The notes under the pieces were generated by a model, which saw only the letters and a program-made list of their open reading frames with translations, was not told the origin of the DNA and did not search any database. Positions 1-9,502 of a DNA stretch of 64,000 nt are shown here, one piece after another (within the stretch, counting starts at the first letter, position 1; each line of letters begins with the position of its first letter). The position numbers and the translations under genes are program-made. Source of the DNA: Cohnella herbarum (GTDB taxonomy: Bacteria > Bacillota > Bacilli > Paenibacillales > Paenibacillaceae); assembly GCF_012849095.1 (NCBI RefSeq), contig NZ_CP051680.1, positions 6,692,001 to 6,756,000 of the forward strand, in the 5' to 3' direction.

Positions 1-758
1 AGCTGCAATCTCCGCTCGGAGTATCCGTGCCGATCCGCGACGTGGCGCAGGTCGAAGAAGGCAATTCGCCGAATTCGATCGCCAGACAGAACGGCAAGAT
101 GGTCGTGAACGTGACGGCCGAAATCACGAAATCGGATGTCGCTAAAGTATCCAGCGACCTTCAAGCGAAAGTAGAGAAAATCGAGAAGCCGTCTTCCGTG
201 GAGGTTAAGTTCGGCGGAGTGACCGAGCAGATTAACGAGACGTTCACCCAACTTGGGTTAGCGATGCTGGCCGCGATCGCCATCGTATATCTTGTGCTCG
301 TACTGGCATTCGGGGGCGGACTTGCTCCGTTCGCGATCATGTTCTCCCTTCCGTTCGCGATTATCGGCGGACTCGTGGCCTTGTACTTGACGGGAGAGAC
401 GTTAAGCGTGTCGGCCCTGATGGGAGCGCTGATGTTGATCGGTATCGTCGTGACGAACGCGATCGTTCTTATCGACCGCGTCATTCACAAGGAGCAAGAA
501 GGCTTATCTACTCGGGAAGCGTTGCTTGAAGCTGGCGTTATTCGCTTACGTCCGATTCTGATGACCGCGCTTGCCACGATCGGTGCCCTTCTACCGCTCG
601 CATTCGGCTTCGAGAGCGCCGGAATTATTTCCAAAGGCCTCGGCGTGACGGTTATCGGCGGACTGATCAGTTCGACGTTGCTCACCTTGCTTATCGTTCC
701 GATCATCTATGAGATTCTAATGAAAATGAAACGCAAGCCTAAGAAGATTGCAGCCTGA
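1..758 (+). CDS. RND efflux permease, C-terminal part (5' end outside window)
   Basis: The open frame runs in from the left edge and stops at 756-758, leaving about 250 residues. It shows the last part of an AcrB/SwrC-type inner-membrane proton/drug antiporter: a periplasmic strand region, then several hydrophobic helices including the RND signature GIVVTNAIVLIDR and the later RLRPILMTALATIGALLPLA block. A short basic tail (KMKRKPKK) ends the protein on the cytoplasmic side. Such pumps export drugs or amphipathic compounds; in Gram-positives SwrC exports surfactin. The TetR-type gene 43 bp downstream is the likely regulator. Substrate cannot be told from this fragment. Confidence 0.93.
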   Translation, partial: LQSPLGVSVPIRDVAQVEEGNSPNSIARQNGKMVVNVTAEITKSDVAKVSSDLQAKVEKIEKPSSVEVKFGGVTEQINETFTQLGLAMLAAIAIVYLVLVLAFGGGLAPFAIMFSLPFAIIGGLVALYLTGETLSVSALMGALMLIGIVVTNAIVLIDRVIHKEQEGLSTREALLEAGVIRLRPILMTALATIGALLPLAFGFESAGIISKGLGVTVIGGLISSTLLTLLIVPIIYEILMKMKRKPKKIAA

Positions 759-801
759 CCGTCAGGTCGGCAATGGATTGAGGAAGGAGATTTAAGCGGT
801 C

Positions 802-1710
802 GTGCAGGATAAAAAGAAGCAGATTCTCGATGCGGCGATTCGCTGCTTTGCTCGTAAAGGGTTCAATGCGACATCCATTCAGGAAATCGTAGATGAGCTC
901 GGTATGGCCAAAGGCTCCATATATTTTTACTTCAAGTCCAAAGACGACCTGTTCGTCTCGGTTATCGAGTATTACGGCGAGATGTTGTTCGAATTGATGA
1001 CCGGGTTTCCGGAGGAAGCCGGTCTTCCTCCCCGGGAGAAGCTTATTCTGCAGTGGGAAAGGCAATTCGGGTTTGTTGTCGAACATTTGGATTTCATGAG
1101 AATGCTCATCAGCGAGCCGTTAACCGGACTGCATCCGCAACTTCAGAAGCTGATGATCCAAATTCGCGCTCGTTCCCATCTTTGGCATGTACATCATTTG
1201 TTAGCGATATACGGTGATTCCGTAGAAGATTACTTGGAAGATGCGGCAGCGTTGTTTTCGGGGATCGTGAAGCCCTTTTTCGAAGCGATGTTGTTCGAGG
1301 AATGGCAATTCGACAGCTTACGATTAAGCAAGTTTCTATTAGAGCGTCTGGATGATCTTGTGACCGGGATTATCGAGGATAAAGAAACCCAGATCTTGCC
1401 CTCGAAGGACTTAAAGGAGCTAAGAAGACTAGCCGGATACGCCGAGGAAGAAGGGAACGAGGAAATGGCTCTTCTCCGACAAGTGGCGGACCTCGTCATG
1501 GCTTCCTCCGCCGAGCGAGATGACTTGATTCAGGGCGATCTTCTGGCGGCTCTTGGATTGTTGAAGGAAGAAATCGTCAAGCCGAGATTGAAAAACCATT
1601 TTCTTGCCCGGGCCATGCTTGCTCTACTTAAACAGCATGTTCCGGATTCGATTATGGAACCGTTGAGCCGGCTTGAGAGAAGCTTATCGAAGAATGGACA
1701 TTTAGCATAA
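802..1710 (+). CDS. TetR/AcrR-family transcriptional regulator
   Basis: GTG start with AAGGAGA just upstream; 302 residues. The first 50 residues are a TetR helix-turn-helix (DAAIRCFARKGFNATSIQEI, then GSIYFYFKSKDDLF). TetR proteins are usually near 200 residues, so this one has a C-terminal extension of about 100 residues, charged and helical, of unknown role. Placed directly behind the efflux permease it probably controls that pump by binding an effector in its C-terminal part. No operator was identified. Confidence 0.88.
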   Translation: MQDKKKQILDAAIRCFARKGFNATSIQEIVDELGMAKGSIYFYFKSKDDLFVSVIEYYGEMLFELMTGFPEEAGLPPREKLILQWERQFGFVVEHLDFMRMLISEPLTGLHPQLQKLMIQIRARSHLWHVHHLLAIYGDSVEDYLEDAAALFSGIVKPFFEAMLFEEWQFDSLRLSKFLLERLDDLVTGIIEDKETQILPSKDLKELRRLAGYAEEEGNEEMALLRQVADLVMASSAERDDLIQGDLLAALGLLKEEIVKPRLKNHFLARAMLALLKQHVPDSIMEPLSRLERSLSKNGHLA

Positions 1711-1803
1711 AATTATTCTAAAGTTTACCGTTCCAACCACATCTTTTCGACTAAATTGTGTATAGTTAGAGGGAATATTACACAATTTGGAGGATTTGCG
1801 GTC

Positions 1804-2400
1804 ATGTATTGCGTGAATTGCGGAGAGAAACTAGTACAATCTGCGATATCCTGTCCAAGCTGCGGCTCGGTAGTCAGACAAGCTTATGACATACCGGAAG
1901 GAATGGCGGCCAAGGAAGAAACCCCGGAACAGCAGAGTTGGGTAACTCAACCGGAGACTCGATCATACGGCTTGTCCGATCAATCCAAGAAGCTGATTCT
2001 GGTAGGCATGGGAGCTATCGCGATCGTTTTCCTTATTTTCAGATTCGCCGGAGGAGCCGGGAGCCAGGCAACCCCGGAGAAAACGGTTAAGGGTTTCTTG
2101 AGCGCCGTCATGAAAGAAGACGCCAAGGAAATGACTTCCTATTTGTCGATCACTTACGAGGATTTTCCGAACGTCTCGGATAAGGATTCTTTTATAGCGA
2201 TGCAAGAGGAACAATTCAAATCGGGCGGCATGGATCTTCAGGACTACGAGATTATGGACGTCAAGATTAACGAAGATAAGGCTACGGTCGATTATGAGAT
2301 CGAGTACGTAGTAAATGGCATGAAGCAAACGCAAGAAGATTCTTTTAATCTCGTGAAGACGAAAAGAAAATGGTACATTTTCATAGACTTAAATCTATAA
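1804..2400 (+). CDS. Zinc-ribbon single-pass membrane protein
   Basis: ATG at 1804 is preferred because GGAGG lies 8 bp upstream and the protein then begins with the zinc ribbon: CVNCGEKL and CPSCGS, four cysteines within the first 25 residues. A low-complexity linker leads to one membrane helix near residues 60-76, followed by a C-terminal domain resembling the NTF2-like/DUF4878 fold (KTVKGFLSAVMKEDAKEMTSYL, ending WYIFIDL). The topology suggests a cytosolic zinc ribbon and an outside sensor or accessory domain. Function unknown. A strong terminator follows. Confidence 0.75.
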   Translation: MYCVNCGEKLVQSAISCPSCGSVVRQAYDIPEGMAAKEETPEQQSWVTQPETRSYGLSDQSKKLILVGMGAIAIVFLIFRFAGGAGSQATPEKTVKGFLSAVMKEDAKEMTSYLSITYEDFPNVSDKDSFIAMQEEQFKSGGMDLQDYEIMDVKINEDKATVDYEIEYVVNGMKQTQEDSFNLVKTKRKWYIFIDLNL

Positions 2401-2441
2401 AGGTTAATTTTCGGCCTGATTCTAGTTGTAGCGTAAACGAA

Positions 2442-2481
2442 AACCCATTCTTCGCCTTATAGGCGGTTGAATGGGTTTTTT
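2442..2481 (+). terminator. Rho-independent terminator after the zinc-ribbon gene
   Basis: AACCCATTC pairs with GAATGGGTT, extended by CGCC/GGCG around a short loop, followed by TTTTTT. It lies between convergent genes; the reverse strand has only a short T run, so it is mainly a plus-strand terminator. Confidence 0.85.
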
Positions 2482-2578
2482 GTTGTAGTGTGTGGCTCGG
2501 TATTAATTGGCGCGCTGAGCCGGATTAGGCGGAAATAGGTGCAGGTAGCAGCGGCTATGCGACTTTCGGAGTTTGCTA

Positions 2579-3574
2579 TTACCTCTTCAACGCTACCCGT
2601 GCGGATAATTCGCTAAGCTCGCCGAGTTCCGAATCTGTGAGACGGAAGCCCATCGCTTTAACGTTCTCTTCGGCATGATGCAGCTTAGACGCTCCGGGAA
2701 TGGCGAATACGGAATCGCCGTTCGCATGGATGGTCCAATTCAGAGCCACTTGAGTCGCCGAGGCGTTATATTGCTTGGCAAGCCGCTCCAGAACGTCGAT
2801 CAATGGTTTCGTTTGGTTTAGCCCTGCGGGTTTGAAGCCCTTCATAAGCTTGCGCGGACCCGATGTTTGCCGTATCAACTCCGGATTGGCATGGAACTTG
2901 CCGCTGAGAATCCCTTGCTCGAGCGGGGAATAGGCGATAATGGCGATCCCCAGCTCCCGAGCGGTTTCTAGAACGCCGTTGCTTTCGATTCTGCGGTCGA
3001 GCATGCTGTATTTCATCTGATTGGAAGCGAGCCGCAAGCCGTATTCTTTAAGCACGCTGTCGGCCTCTTTCATTCGCTTGGCGTTGAAGTTGCTAACGCC
3101 TACGTAGCGAATCTTGCCTTGCTCCGCTAGCTTGGCCATTTGGCGCATTTCGCTGCGGACGGAGGAGAAGGAAAACGGCTGGTGGATCATGTACAGATCG
3201 ATCGGGTAGCCGCCTAATCTGCGAAGCCGTTCATCGATCGTAAGCGGGATGTTGCCCGCTGTTCGGAAGGCCGGCCACCATTTCGTAGCGATGTGCACGC
3301 CTTCCGCCAAATCTCCCGCAGCCTTTAGAGACTGCGCCAAGATTTGCTCCGATTCTCCGCCTCCGTAGACTTCCGCGGTATCGAACCAGTTGATTCCGCC
3401 CGCAAGACTGACTCGGACAATGTCGTGAACGAGGGAGCTGTCCAGCTTAGGCCAGAAACCCCCGACCATCCCTCTCGCCTGGCTGAACTGCCAGCAGCCT
3501 AGCCCGAGCGGAGAGAGTTGCAAATCGGTCGTTCCGAACTTACGTAAACCGGGTTTCGTCTGTACATCCAACAT
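2579..3574 (-). CDS. Aldo/keto reductase
   Basis: 331 residues, the usual length for an NADPH-dependent aldo/keto reductase of the YghZ/general stress type. Motifs visible: WFDTAEVYGGGESE carries the catalytic Asp and Tyr, IATKWW the Lys, and YMIHQPFS the His. Near the C-terminus FAIPGASK marks the cofactor phosphate-binding region. The start lies behind an AGGAGG-type SD. The epimerase-like gene 33 bp upstream on the same strand suggests co-transcription and a role on sugars or related aldehydes. Substrate not predictable. Confidence 0.93.
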   Translation of the reverse strand: MLDVQTKPGLRKFGTTDLQLSPLGLGCWQFSQARGMVGGFWPKLDSSLVHDIVRVSLAGGINWFDTAEVYGGGESEQILAQSLKAAGDLAEGVHIATKWWPAFRTAGNIPLTIDERLRRLGGYPIDLYMIHQPFSFSSVRSEMRQMAKLAEQGKIRYVGVSNFNAKRMKEADSVLKEYGLRLASNQMKYSMLDRRIESNGVLETARELGIAIIAYSPLEQGILSGKFHANPELIRQTSGPRKLMKGFKPAGLNQTKPLIDVLERLAKQYNASATQVALNWTIHANGDSVFAIPGASKLHHAEENVKAMGFRLTDSELGELSELSARVALKR

Positions 3575-3607
3575 TTCATTTTCCTCCTCGGAAGATTAAA
3601 GGTCGAA

Positions 3608-4483
3608 TTATTGTTCGAGCGCGATGGTTAACGTTAACTCGAGCTTCTCGCCCGGTGTTATCATGAGCAATTCTTTCTTCTTGTTCAGGGCTTCATTTAA
3701 GGCCGTCCAAGGTTCTACGCAGACGAACGACTTGCCTTCAACCGACCAGAGCACGACATAACGGAACTGTTCGCTATAAGCGAGACGGACCGTGCGACCT
3801 TGCGCGATCGGGAAGGTGATCTCCGGTTTGCTCGCATCGAGCAACGCTGCGGATTCTACCATCCCTTCAAGCTGCAAATATCCGTCGAAAGGCTTCTCTA
3901 GTTTATCGTTATCGTCCAGCATTCGGGTTGCGTCCGTGCCGTAGGTCAGATTTTTGCTTTCCGTCGCGAAATAAGGATGGAAGCCGGCCACCATCGGCAT
4001 GTCCTGCGAAGATAGATTGCGGTATTGCTGGTCGATCGACAGGACGCCGTCCTTAAGCCGGTATGTAAACCGCAGTTCGAATTCGAATGGATAAGCGGCT
4101 AGAGTTTCTGCGTTACTATGCAACGCGAGAGTGATGGAGGCGGAGTCTTCCGTGCTAGTGTCCACGACTTCCCATGCGGAGGTTCGCGCGACGCCGTGAT
4201 TGCGCATTTTGTACGTCTGGCCGTTCCATTCGTATTCGCCGTTGACCAACTGGCCGGTGATCGGGAACAACACGGGATTGCCGCCTCGAATATTCGCTTG
4301 CGGATTCAGGAACGTATCCCGATCCAAATAAAACAACTCTTCGCCATGCAAGCGGCAGCTTATAACGATCCCCCCGCGCTCGGGACAGATGGTAAATGAG
4401 GAGTTCGTGCTCGTCTCTTTCAGTTCGTATAGCGGAAATCCGTCGGTGATCGGGTTGATTTGATAGTTTGCGTTGGCGCTCAA
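3608..4483 (-). CDS. Aldose 1-epimerase family protein
   Basis: 291 residues with galactose-mutarotase-like motifs: VLFPITGQL, NHGVARTSAWEV (family NHGxAR) and HPYFA with the candidate catalytic His. The second half is the expected beta-sandwich with FVCVEPWTALNEALN near the end, typical of the LacX/YeaD-like branch acting on hexoses or hexose phosphates. First gene of a two-gene minus-strand operon with the aldo/keto reductase; SD AGGAGG precedes the ATG. Confidence 0.9.
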   Translation of the reverse strand: MSANANYQINPITDGFPLYELKETSTNSSFTICPERGGIVISCRLHGEELFYLDRDTFLNPQANIRGGNPVLFPITGQLVNGEYEWNGQTYKMRNHGVARTSAWEVVDTSTEDSASITLALHSNAETLAAYPFEFELRFTYRLKDGVLSIDQQYRNLSSQDMPMVAGFHPYFATESKNLTYGTDATRMLDDNDKLEKPFDGYLQLEGMVESAALLDASKPEITFPIAQGRTVRLAYSEQFRYVVLWSVEGKSFVCVEPWTALNEALNKKKELLMITPGEKLELTLTIALEQ

Positions 4484-4700
4484 GGAAATTCCTCCTGTGT
4501 CTTGACGTTCGTTCCTACATTATATCAATAAATGTTGCGTCGCCAAACGGCAAATAACGGCCGCGTCATCCTCGCGTTGTTAAGGGAAGTTATTCGTCAT
4601 TTCCTGGGAAATGCTGTCGGAAATCGCGGGGGATGTCGGAAGCGCGCAGGAGATGCGGGATTACAAAACCGGCATGCTTATGTTTTAATAAGGGGGATTA

Positions 4701-4742
4701 ATGGCAAGTCATCTTATAGATCCCGGCGGTGAAACGGCTTGA
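4701..4742 (+). CDS. Possible 13-residue leader ORF coupled to the YesM-type kinase
   Basis: ATG at 4701 stands behind a good SD (AGGGGGA), while the kinase TTG start at 4739 has only a weak one. The small ORF (MASHLIDPGGETA) ends in a TGA that overlaps the kinase start as TTGA. This geometry fits translational coupling. Nothing else supports a peptide function, and the mini-ORF may only deliver ribosomes. Confidence 0.35.
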   Translation: MASHLIDPGGETA

Positions 4743-6418
4743 CGATCAAATTTAAACTGCTCCTGTTACTCTTATTCTGCACGATTCTTCCTCTAGTCGT
4801 TAACGTGTTCGTTTCGTACAACTCAATCAACAACCGTCTGAAGAACGAGATGATTGCGCAATACAAATCGCAAGCCGAACGGCTTAACCAGTCGTTCGAA
4901 TTGTCGATTCGAGGGATGGATAATAACATCCTTAGCATCTACCAGACGGCCGAACTGTACAACTTCGTCACGGAAAGCAGGCATACGGGAGTGGAAACGA
5001 TCGCCAAACAGCGCCGGGTGGAAAATTTGCTGAAAATACTGACCCATTCGCTAAACGATTTCAGCAATGTCTATTTGTATTTGGATTCAAGCCATCAGAT
5101 GTTCAAAGTAAACGCCAAGTACTTGGATGTTCGCAATCAAACGGTTCCTCCTTCGGAAAGCCCGGCTTGGATCGAGGAAACGAAAAAACACGATGGCAAT
5201 TTGGTTGTCGTTCGTAATTCGGTTCCGGGCGCGTCCGCCGAGGAGCCCGTTCTGTTCGTGGGCCGATCGATTCCCGACGTCATCGAGAAGAGGCAGGCCG
5301 GAGTTATAGGTATCGATCTGGGAACGACTTATTTTCAAAACATGCTTGGCAAAGACTTCATCGTGGAAAATACGGAAATCCGCGACGCGGACGGAACGGT
5401 GATCTATTCGACGGTTAATGCCCCGATGGATGACAGCGATCAGTTGGAGATCGTAAGCGAAACGAATGTCTACGGTTGGACGGTCGCTACCTATTTGTCA
5501 AAGAAGACGCTTCAGGAAATCGCCTGGGATGCGGTTAAGCCTACTGTGTTATGGGGAGTCGCTTTCTTGCTGGCGGGAATCGTGCTCTGGCTCATGCTGT
5601 CGCGCCAAATTTCCGTACCGATCTATGGGTTGGTGCAACGGATGCGCAAGGTCGGCAAAGGGGATTTCACCATGTCCGGTTGGACGCCGAAACACGTTAG
5701 AAAGGACGAGATCGGTTATCTCGAGCTTCAGTTTCATTCGATGGTCGTACGGATAGAAGAGCTGATTAAGCGGGAATACGAGTTAAAAATGAGCGAGTCC
5801 GTCGCGCAGATGCGTGCGCTGCAATCGCAGATCAATCCGCATTTTCTGTACAATACGTTAACCTCGATCTATTCCGAAGCGTTGGAGGTTGGGGCCGACA
5901 ACGTTTGCAAAATGGTCAAAATGCTATCGGCCATGTTCCGCTATACGACGGATCATAAGGACGATATCGTGACGATGGCCGCGGAGATCGAGCATATTCG
6001 GAACTATCTTGCCATTCAGAAATATAGGTTCGAGCATCGTCTCGAGTTTCGCATCGACATTCCGAAGCATCTGGAGGAAGCCCCTATTCTTAAGCTAAGC
6101 TTGCAGCCGATCGTGGAAAATGCCATCGTGCACGGCGTATCGCGGAAAGGGCAAGGGACGATTGCGATCTCGGCTAGGGAAGAAGACGGGCGAATGATCG
6201 TGGCTGTGACGGACACGGCGGGGATGGTAGACGAGAACGAAGCGAGCCGATTAACGCTTCACGTTCGGGAAAGCGGCTCATTGGGAACAAGCGTGGGACT
6301 AGCGAATGTGCATAAGCGAATTCAATATTTGTTCCCGGGATCCGACGGGATCGAAATCCGGACAAGTCAGGGGCAGACAAGTGTTTCGATAAGCTGGAAG
6401 GCGGGAGCGGCATCATGA
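4739..6418 (+). CDS. YesM-type sensor histidine kinase
   Basis: TTG is the first in-frame start after a TGA at 4730. 559 residues: membrane helix at about 5-25, an extracellular Cache-like sensor to about 265, second helix near 270-290, HAMP, then a His_kinase domain with QSQINPHFLYNTL (phospho-His near 368) and an ATPase domain with N-box LQPIVENAIVHG. This is the LytS/YesM branch that senses sugars or sugar-binding proteins and phosphorylates AraC-type YesN regulators. The partner follows with a 4-bp overlap, and the downstream ABC transporter and glycosidases are the likely regulon. Confidence 0.94.
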   Translation: MTIKFKLLLLLLFCTILPLVVNVFVSYNSINNRLKNEMIAQYKSQAERLNQSFELSIRGMDNNILSIYQTAELYNFVTESRHTGVETIAKQRRVENLLKILTHSLNDFSNVYLYLDSSHQMFKVNAKYLDVRNQTVPPSESPAWIEETKKHDGNLVVVRNSVPGASAEEPVLFVGRSIPDVIEKRQAGVIGIDLGTTYFQNMLGKDFIVENTEIRDADGTVIYSTVNAPMDDSDQLEIVSETNVYGWTVATYLSKKTLQEIAWDAVKPTVLWGVAFLLAGIVLWLMLSRQISVPIYGLVQRMRKVGKGDFTMSGWTPKHVRKDEIGYLELQFHSMVVRIEELIKREYELKMSESVAQMRALQSQINPHFLYNTLTSIYSEALEVGADNVCKMVKMLSAMFRYTTDHKDDIVTMAAEIEHIRNYLAIQKYRFEHRLEFRIDIPKHLEEAPILKLSLQPIVENAIVHGVSRKGQGTIAISAREEDGRMIVAVTDTAGMVDENEASRLTLHVRESGSLGTSVGLANVHKRIQYLFPGSDGIEIRTSQGQTSVSISWKAGAAS

Positions 6419-8028
6419 GAGTTCTTATTATCGAAGACGAACCGAAAGTTAGACGGGCATTGAAGCGGCTGCTGCTTGATATCGAACCATCCATCGAATC
6501 TATCCGCGAGGCGGAGACCGGATTGGACGGGCTGGCCGCCGTTCAGGAGGAAACGCCCGATCTCATTCTGCTCGATATAATCATGCCCGAGATGAACGGC
6601 AACGAGCTGTTGGAGCGCATTCGCGCCCTTAAACTCGAGACTCCGGTTATCGTCATTAGCGGACATAACGACTTCGGGTTCGTTAAGCATGCTCTCTCGA
6701 ATGAAGCCGTTGAATATCTGTTGAAGCCCTTCGATCGGGAGGATATCGAGACGGCACTGCTTAAAGCGAAGGATCGAATGGACAAAAACCGGTTCCAACG
6801 CCAGACCGAAAGGTTATGGGAGGAAATGAAGAAGGAGAAATCGCAGTTGCACCGCGTCTCCGTCCTAAGCAATCTGTACGAAGGGCGAAAGCTGACGGGG
6901 GACGAGCTGGCTTTATTGCCTAAATTCGCAAGGGAAGACTCCTGCGGGGTTCATACGATCATTCTTAAGAATTACGACAGGGCGCTGCAGGAGAGATTCC
7001 ATAAGGACAAGGATCTGCTAGCGTACGCAATCATAAAATTAATTGCCGAGTATGAGGAGCAGCAAGGAATCACGCTACTATTCGGCCCTTCCGGAAGATA
7101 CGATTGGTGTTACTGGTTGATCACTCCCGCTTCAGTCCCATCCGCGACCCTATTGAAAGGATTTCAGGACGCATTCGAAACGGTGCTTAAGTTAGCATGT
7201 TTCGCCATATCGGCAGAAGGCAGCAAAACGATAGCGGATTATTCTCCGACGATCGCTATGTTGGAGGATACGGCATTCTATACCGATATACATTCACTGG
7301 AGTCGGGCTCGACGGGCAATTCGAACGAATGGAGGAGCCGAGCGGTTTCTACTCCGGAATTGCAGGCGCTCGTGACCGCGTTCGTCCCGAAGGCTTGCCA
7401 TCTGATCAAGCACGGGTTGGCGTTCCGTATTCGGGGAGAGCTGGATGAATTGTTCGAGGCCGCGTCTTCCTCGCGATGCCTGTCGGCCATGTTTCTGTTC
7501 CAAGCTTGGACGATGCTGTTGACCCAAGTGGGGACGGAATTCGGCTTTCGAGTCTATGGCTCCGAATCTTTGGACCGCGTAGAGCCGTTCGCGATGAAGA
7601 TCGCTTTCGACAAGACGAAGGCGATGGAACTCTTCGAAGAATGCTTGAATTTCTTCATGAATACCGCAAGCGCCCTCCGAGGAGAAACGGCGTCCGGAAG
7701 CAGGGCACTGGCGGTAAAGGAATATATCGACATCTGTTATCGGGAGGAAATGTCGCTCGCGGATTTGGCTGAACGGTTCTTCATCAGCAAAGAATACCTC
7801 GCTTCCCGGTTCAAACGGCAATTCGGAGTGACGGTGGTCCATTACATACATTCCCGGCGTCTGGATACGGCGAGGCGAATGTTGGAAGAGGAAGGTCTTT
7901 CCGTATCGGCTATCGCTTCCGCCGTCGGCTACGATCATTTCAGTTATTTCGACAAGTTGTTTAAGAGAGAGTACGGAAGTACGCCTTCGGAGTATCGGAC
8001 ATTGTCGGCAAAAGCCAAAGTAGATTAA
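6415..8028 (+). CDS. YesN-type response regulator, AraC family
   Basis: 537 residues; ATGA overlap with the kinase. Residues 1-120 are a receiver domain (IIEDEP, phospho-Asp near 54 in LLDIIMPEMNG, switch Lys in LLKPFD). A long middle part of unknown fold follows. The last 100 residues contain the two AraC helix-turn-helices, with SLADLAERFFISKEYLASRFKRQFG and VSAIASAVGYDHFSYFDKLFKREYG. It probably activates the sugar-binding protein gene, which begins 91 bp downstream with its own promoter-like sequence. Confidence 0.95.
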   Translation: MRVLIIEDEPKVRRALKRLLLDIEPSIESIREAETGLDGLAAVQEETPDLILLDIIMPEMNGNELLERIRALKLETPVIVISGHNDFGFVKHALSNEAVEYLLKPFDREDIETALLKAKDRMDKNRFQRQTERLWEEMKKEKSQLHRVSVLSNLYEGRKLTGDELALLPKFAREDSCGVHTIILKNYDRALQERFHKDKDLLAYAIIKLIAEYEEQQGITLLFGPSGRYDWCYWLITPASVPSATLLKGFQDAFETVLKLACFAISAEGSKTIADYSPTIAMLEDTAFYTDIHSLESGSTGNSNEWRSRAVSTPELQALVTAFVPKACHLIKHGLAFRIRGELDELFEAASSSRCLSAMFLFQAWTMLLTQVGTEFGFRVYGSESLDRVEPFAMKIAFDKTKAMELFEECLNFFMNTASALRGETASGSRALAVKEYIDICYREEMSLADLAERFFISKEYLASRFKRQFGVTVVHYIHSRRLDTARRMLEEEGLSVSAIASAVGYDHFSYFDKLFKREYGSTPSEYRTLSAKAKVD

Positions 8029-8064
8029 TATCGTGCTAATCGATCCCTTAATATTATGGTAGGT

Positions 8065-8113
8065 GACCCCTTCGGAATTCCTTATAATGAGGATATTCAA
8101 TCCGAGAGGGGTC
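8065..8113 (+). promoter_or_regulatory. Inverted repeat with a -10-like box upstream of the sugar-binding protein gene
   Basis: GACCCCTTCGG (8065-8075) and CCGAGAGGGGTC (8102-8113) form an inverted repeat with one bulged base. A TATAAT sits between them at 8083-8088. The right arm is also the SD of the gene starting at 8120. The dyad could be an operator for the YesN-type regulator or, in a longer transcript, a hairpin masking the SD. No good -35 box was found at the right spacing, which is consistent with an activator-dependent promoter. Confidence 0.45.
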
Positions 8114-8119
8114 ATTATT

Positions 8120-9442
8120 TTGCGCAAAAAGAATCTGCTAACCCTAACATCCACGCTATTGTTAAGCTTTACTATGGTGCTATCCGGTTGCGGCAACAAC
8201 GGCGGCAATAACGCTTCGCCATCCTCCTCGAGCCCGGCTTCCACGCCTGCAGGCGAAAGCGCATCTCCAAGCGCAAGCGCAAGCTCAGATGCGGGAGAGC
8301 CCGTAACGCTCACGGCTTTCCTATTCAATATGGACAAACGCCAGGCCCTCGAACAATCGTTCAAGAAATTTACCGAGCAGAATCCGAACATTACGGTCGA
8401 CTTGCTGGTCAACGACCAGGACTACTACACGGTGCTGAAGACGAAGATCGCTTCCAACGACATGCCGGATATCGTCATGGGCGAATACGGGGATCTTCTG
8501 GAGCTTGGACAAGCCGGACATATCCTAGATCTCGCGGGAGATTCCTACATCGGGAATTACTCGGAGCAAATCCGCTCCCAGATGACGACGCCGGACGGCA
8601 AAATCTACGGGATCCCGCTCGATATTTCCGGTATGGGAATTTACTACAACAAGGACTTGTTCAAGGAAGCGGGCATCGAGTCTTTCCCTAAGACGCAGAC
8701 GGAATTACTCGCCGCTATCGATAAGCTTAAAGCGAAGAAAATCTCGCCCTTCGGATTGGCTGTAGCGGACGGTTGGACGCTTGCGCATACGCTGTTCACG
8801 ACCATTGCGGGTACGACGGACGACGTCAAGACGCTTGCAGAGAGCGCCAAAGCCGGACAACCGATTCAATCGGATCGCCTGAAACAAGGCTTCAAAACGT
8901 TAGACGCGATTTACGGCAACGCCGATCCGCAAGCGGCTTCGAACAACTACAACGCGAGTCTATCGCTTCTGGCTCAAGGTAAAGTAGCGATGCTCCAACA
9001 GGGCTATTGGGCTTACTCCAGCATCACGGACATTAATCCGGACGTGAATCTCGGCTTCGGCGCGATCCCTTATAGCGACAATGCCGATGAAGCGAAAATG
9101 GGAGTTAACGTCAACGTTTCCTACGCGATTACGTCTAAGTCCGCGCATCAGGATGCAGCCAAGAAGCTATTCGAATGGCTCACGACCAAGGAAGGCAATG
9201 CGATTGCCAACGAGAACATGAAACAAATCCCGGCTATCGAAGGAGTAACCGTATCCAGCAATCCGATCGCCGACGACATCTTGTCGTACGTGAACGCTCA
9301 GAAAGTCGTTCCATGGTCGCAGGTGCTTATGAATGGCTCCACGCGGGTTGAAGCGGAGGCCATCATGCAAGGTTATTTCTTCAAGAAGAAAACGGCTGAT
9401 GAAGTGGTCTCGGAAATCGCGACATCTTGGGCGAAAAAATAA
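8120..9442 (+). CDS. ABC transporter sugar-binding lipoprotein (CUT1 type)
   Basis: TTG at 8120 is chosen because GAGAGGGG lies just upstream and it gives a clean lipoprotein signal peptide: RKK, a hydrophobic stretch, then the lipobox LSGC. Earlier in-frame starts would put extra residues before it. A Ser/Ala-rich linker follows the lipid-anchored Cys, then a family 1 extracellular solute-binding fold (VTLTAFLFN..., GEYGDLLELGQAG, GIYYNKDLFKEAGI, MLQQGYWAYSSI). It captures an oligosaccharide for the two permeases downstream. No ATPase gene is present, so a shared MsmK/UgpC-type ATPase elsewhere is expected. Confidence 0.95.
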   Translation: MRKKNLLTLTSTLLLSFTMVLSGCGNNGGNNASPSSSSPASTPAGESASPSASASSDAGEPVTLTAFLFNMDKRQALEQSFKKFTEQNPNITVDLLVNDQDYYTVLKTKIASNDMPDIVMGEYGDLLELGQAGHILDLAGDSYIGNYSEQIRSQMTTPDGKIYGIPLDISGMGIYYNKDLFKEAGIESFPKTQTELLAAIDKLKAKKISPFGLAVADGWTLAHTLFTTIAGTTDDVKTLAESAKAGQPIQSDRLKQGFKTLDAIYGNADPQAASNNYNASLSLLAQGKVAMLQQGYWAYSSITDINPDVNLGFGAIPYSDNADEAKMGVNVNVSYAITSKSAHQDAAKKLFEWLTTKEGNAIANENMKQIPAIEGVTVSSNPIADDILSYVNAQKVVPWSQVLMNGSTRVEAEAIMQGYFFKKKTADEVVSEIATSWAKK

Positions 9443-9455
9443 AGATATAGAGACG

Positions 9456-9479
9456 GAAGGACACCTCGCAGTGTCCTTC
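9456..9479 (+). promoter_or_regulatory. Intercistronic hairpin between binding protein and permease genes
   Basis: A perfect 9-bp stem, GAAGGACAC with GTGTCCTTC, around a 6-base loop. There is no clean T run, so it is more likely an mRNA-stabilising or attenuating hairpin that lets the binding protein exceed the permeases than a full terminator. Confidence 0.6.
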
Positions 9480-9502
9480 TGCTCTTCTAGGAGTGGTTTT
9501 GA

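Noticed and set aside
7294..8412. 372-codon open frame on the minus strand
   Set aside because: It is antisense to the YesN-type regulator and the sugar-binding protein, has no SD and no recognisable motif. It is a compositional shadow of two certain genes.
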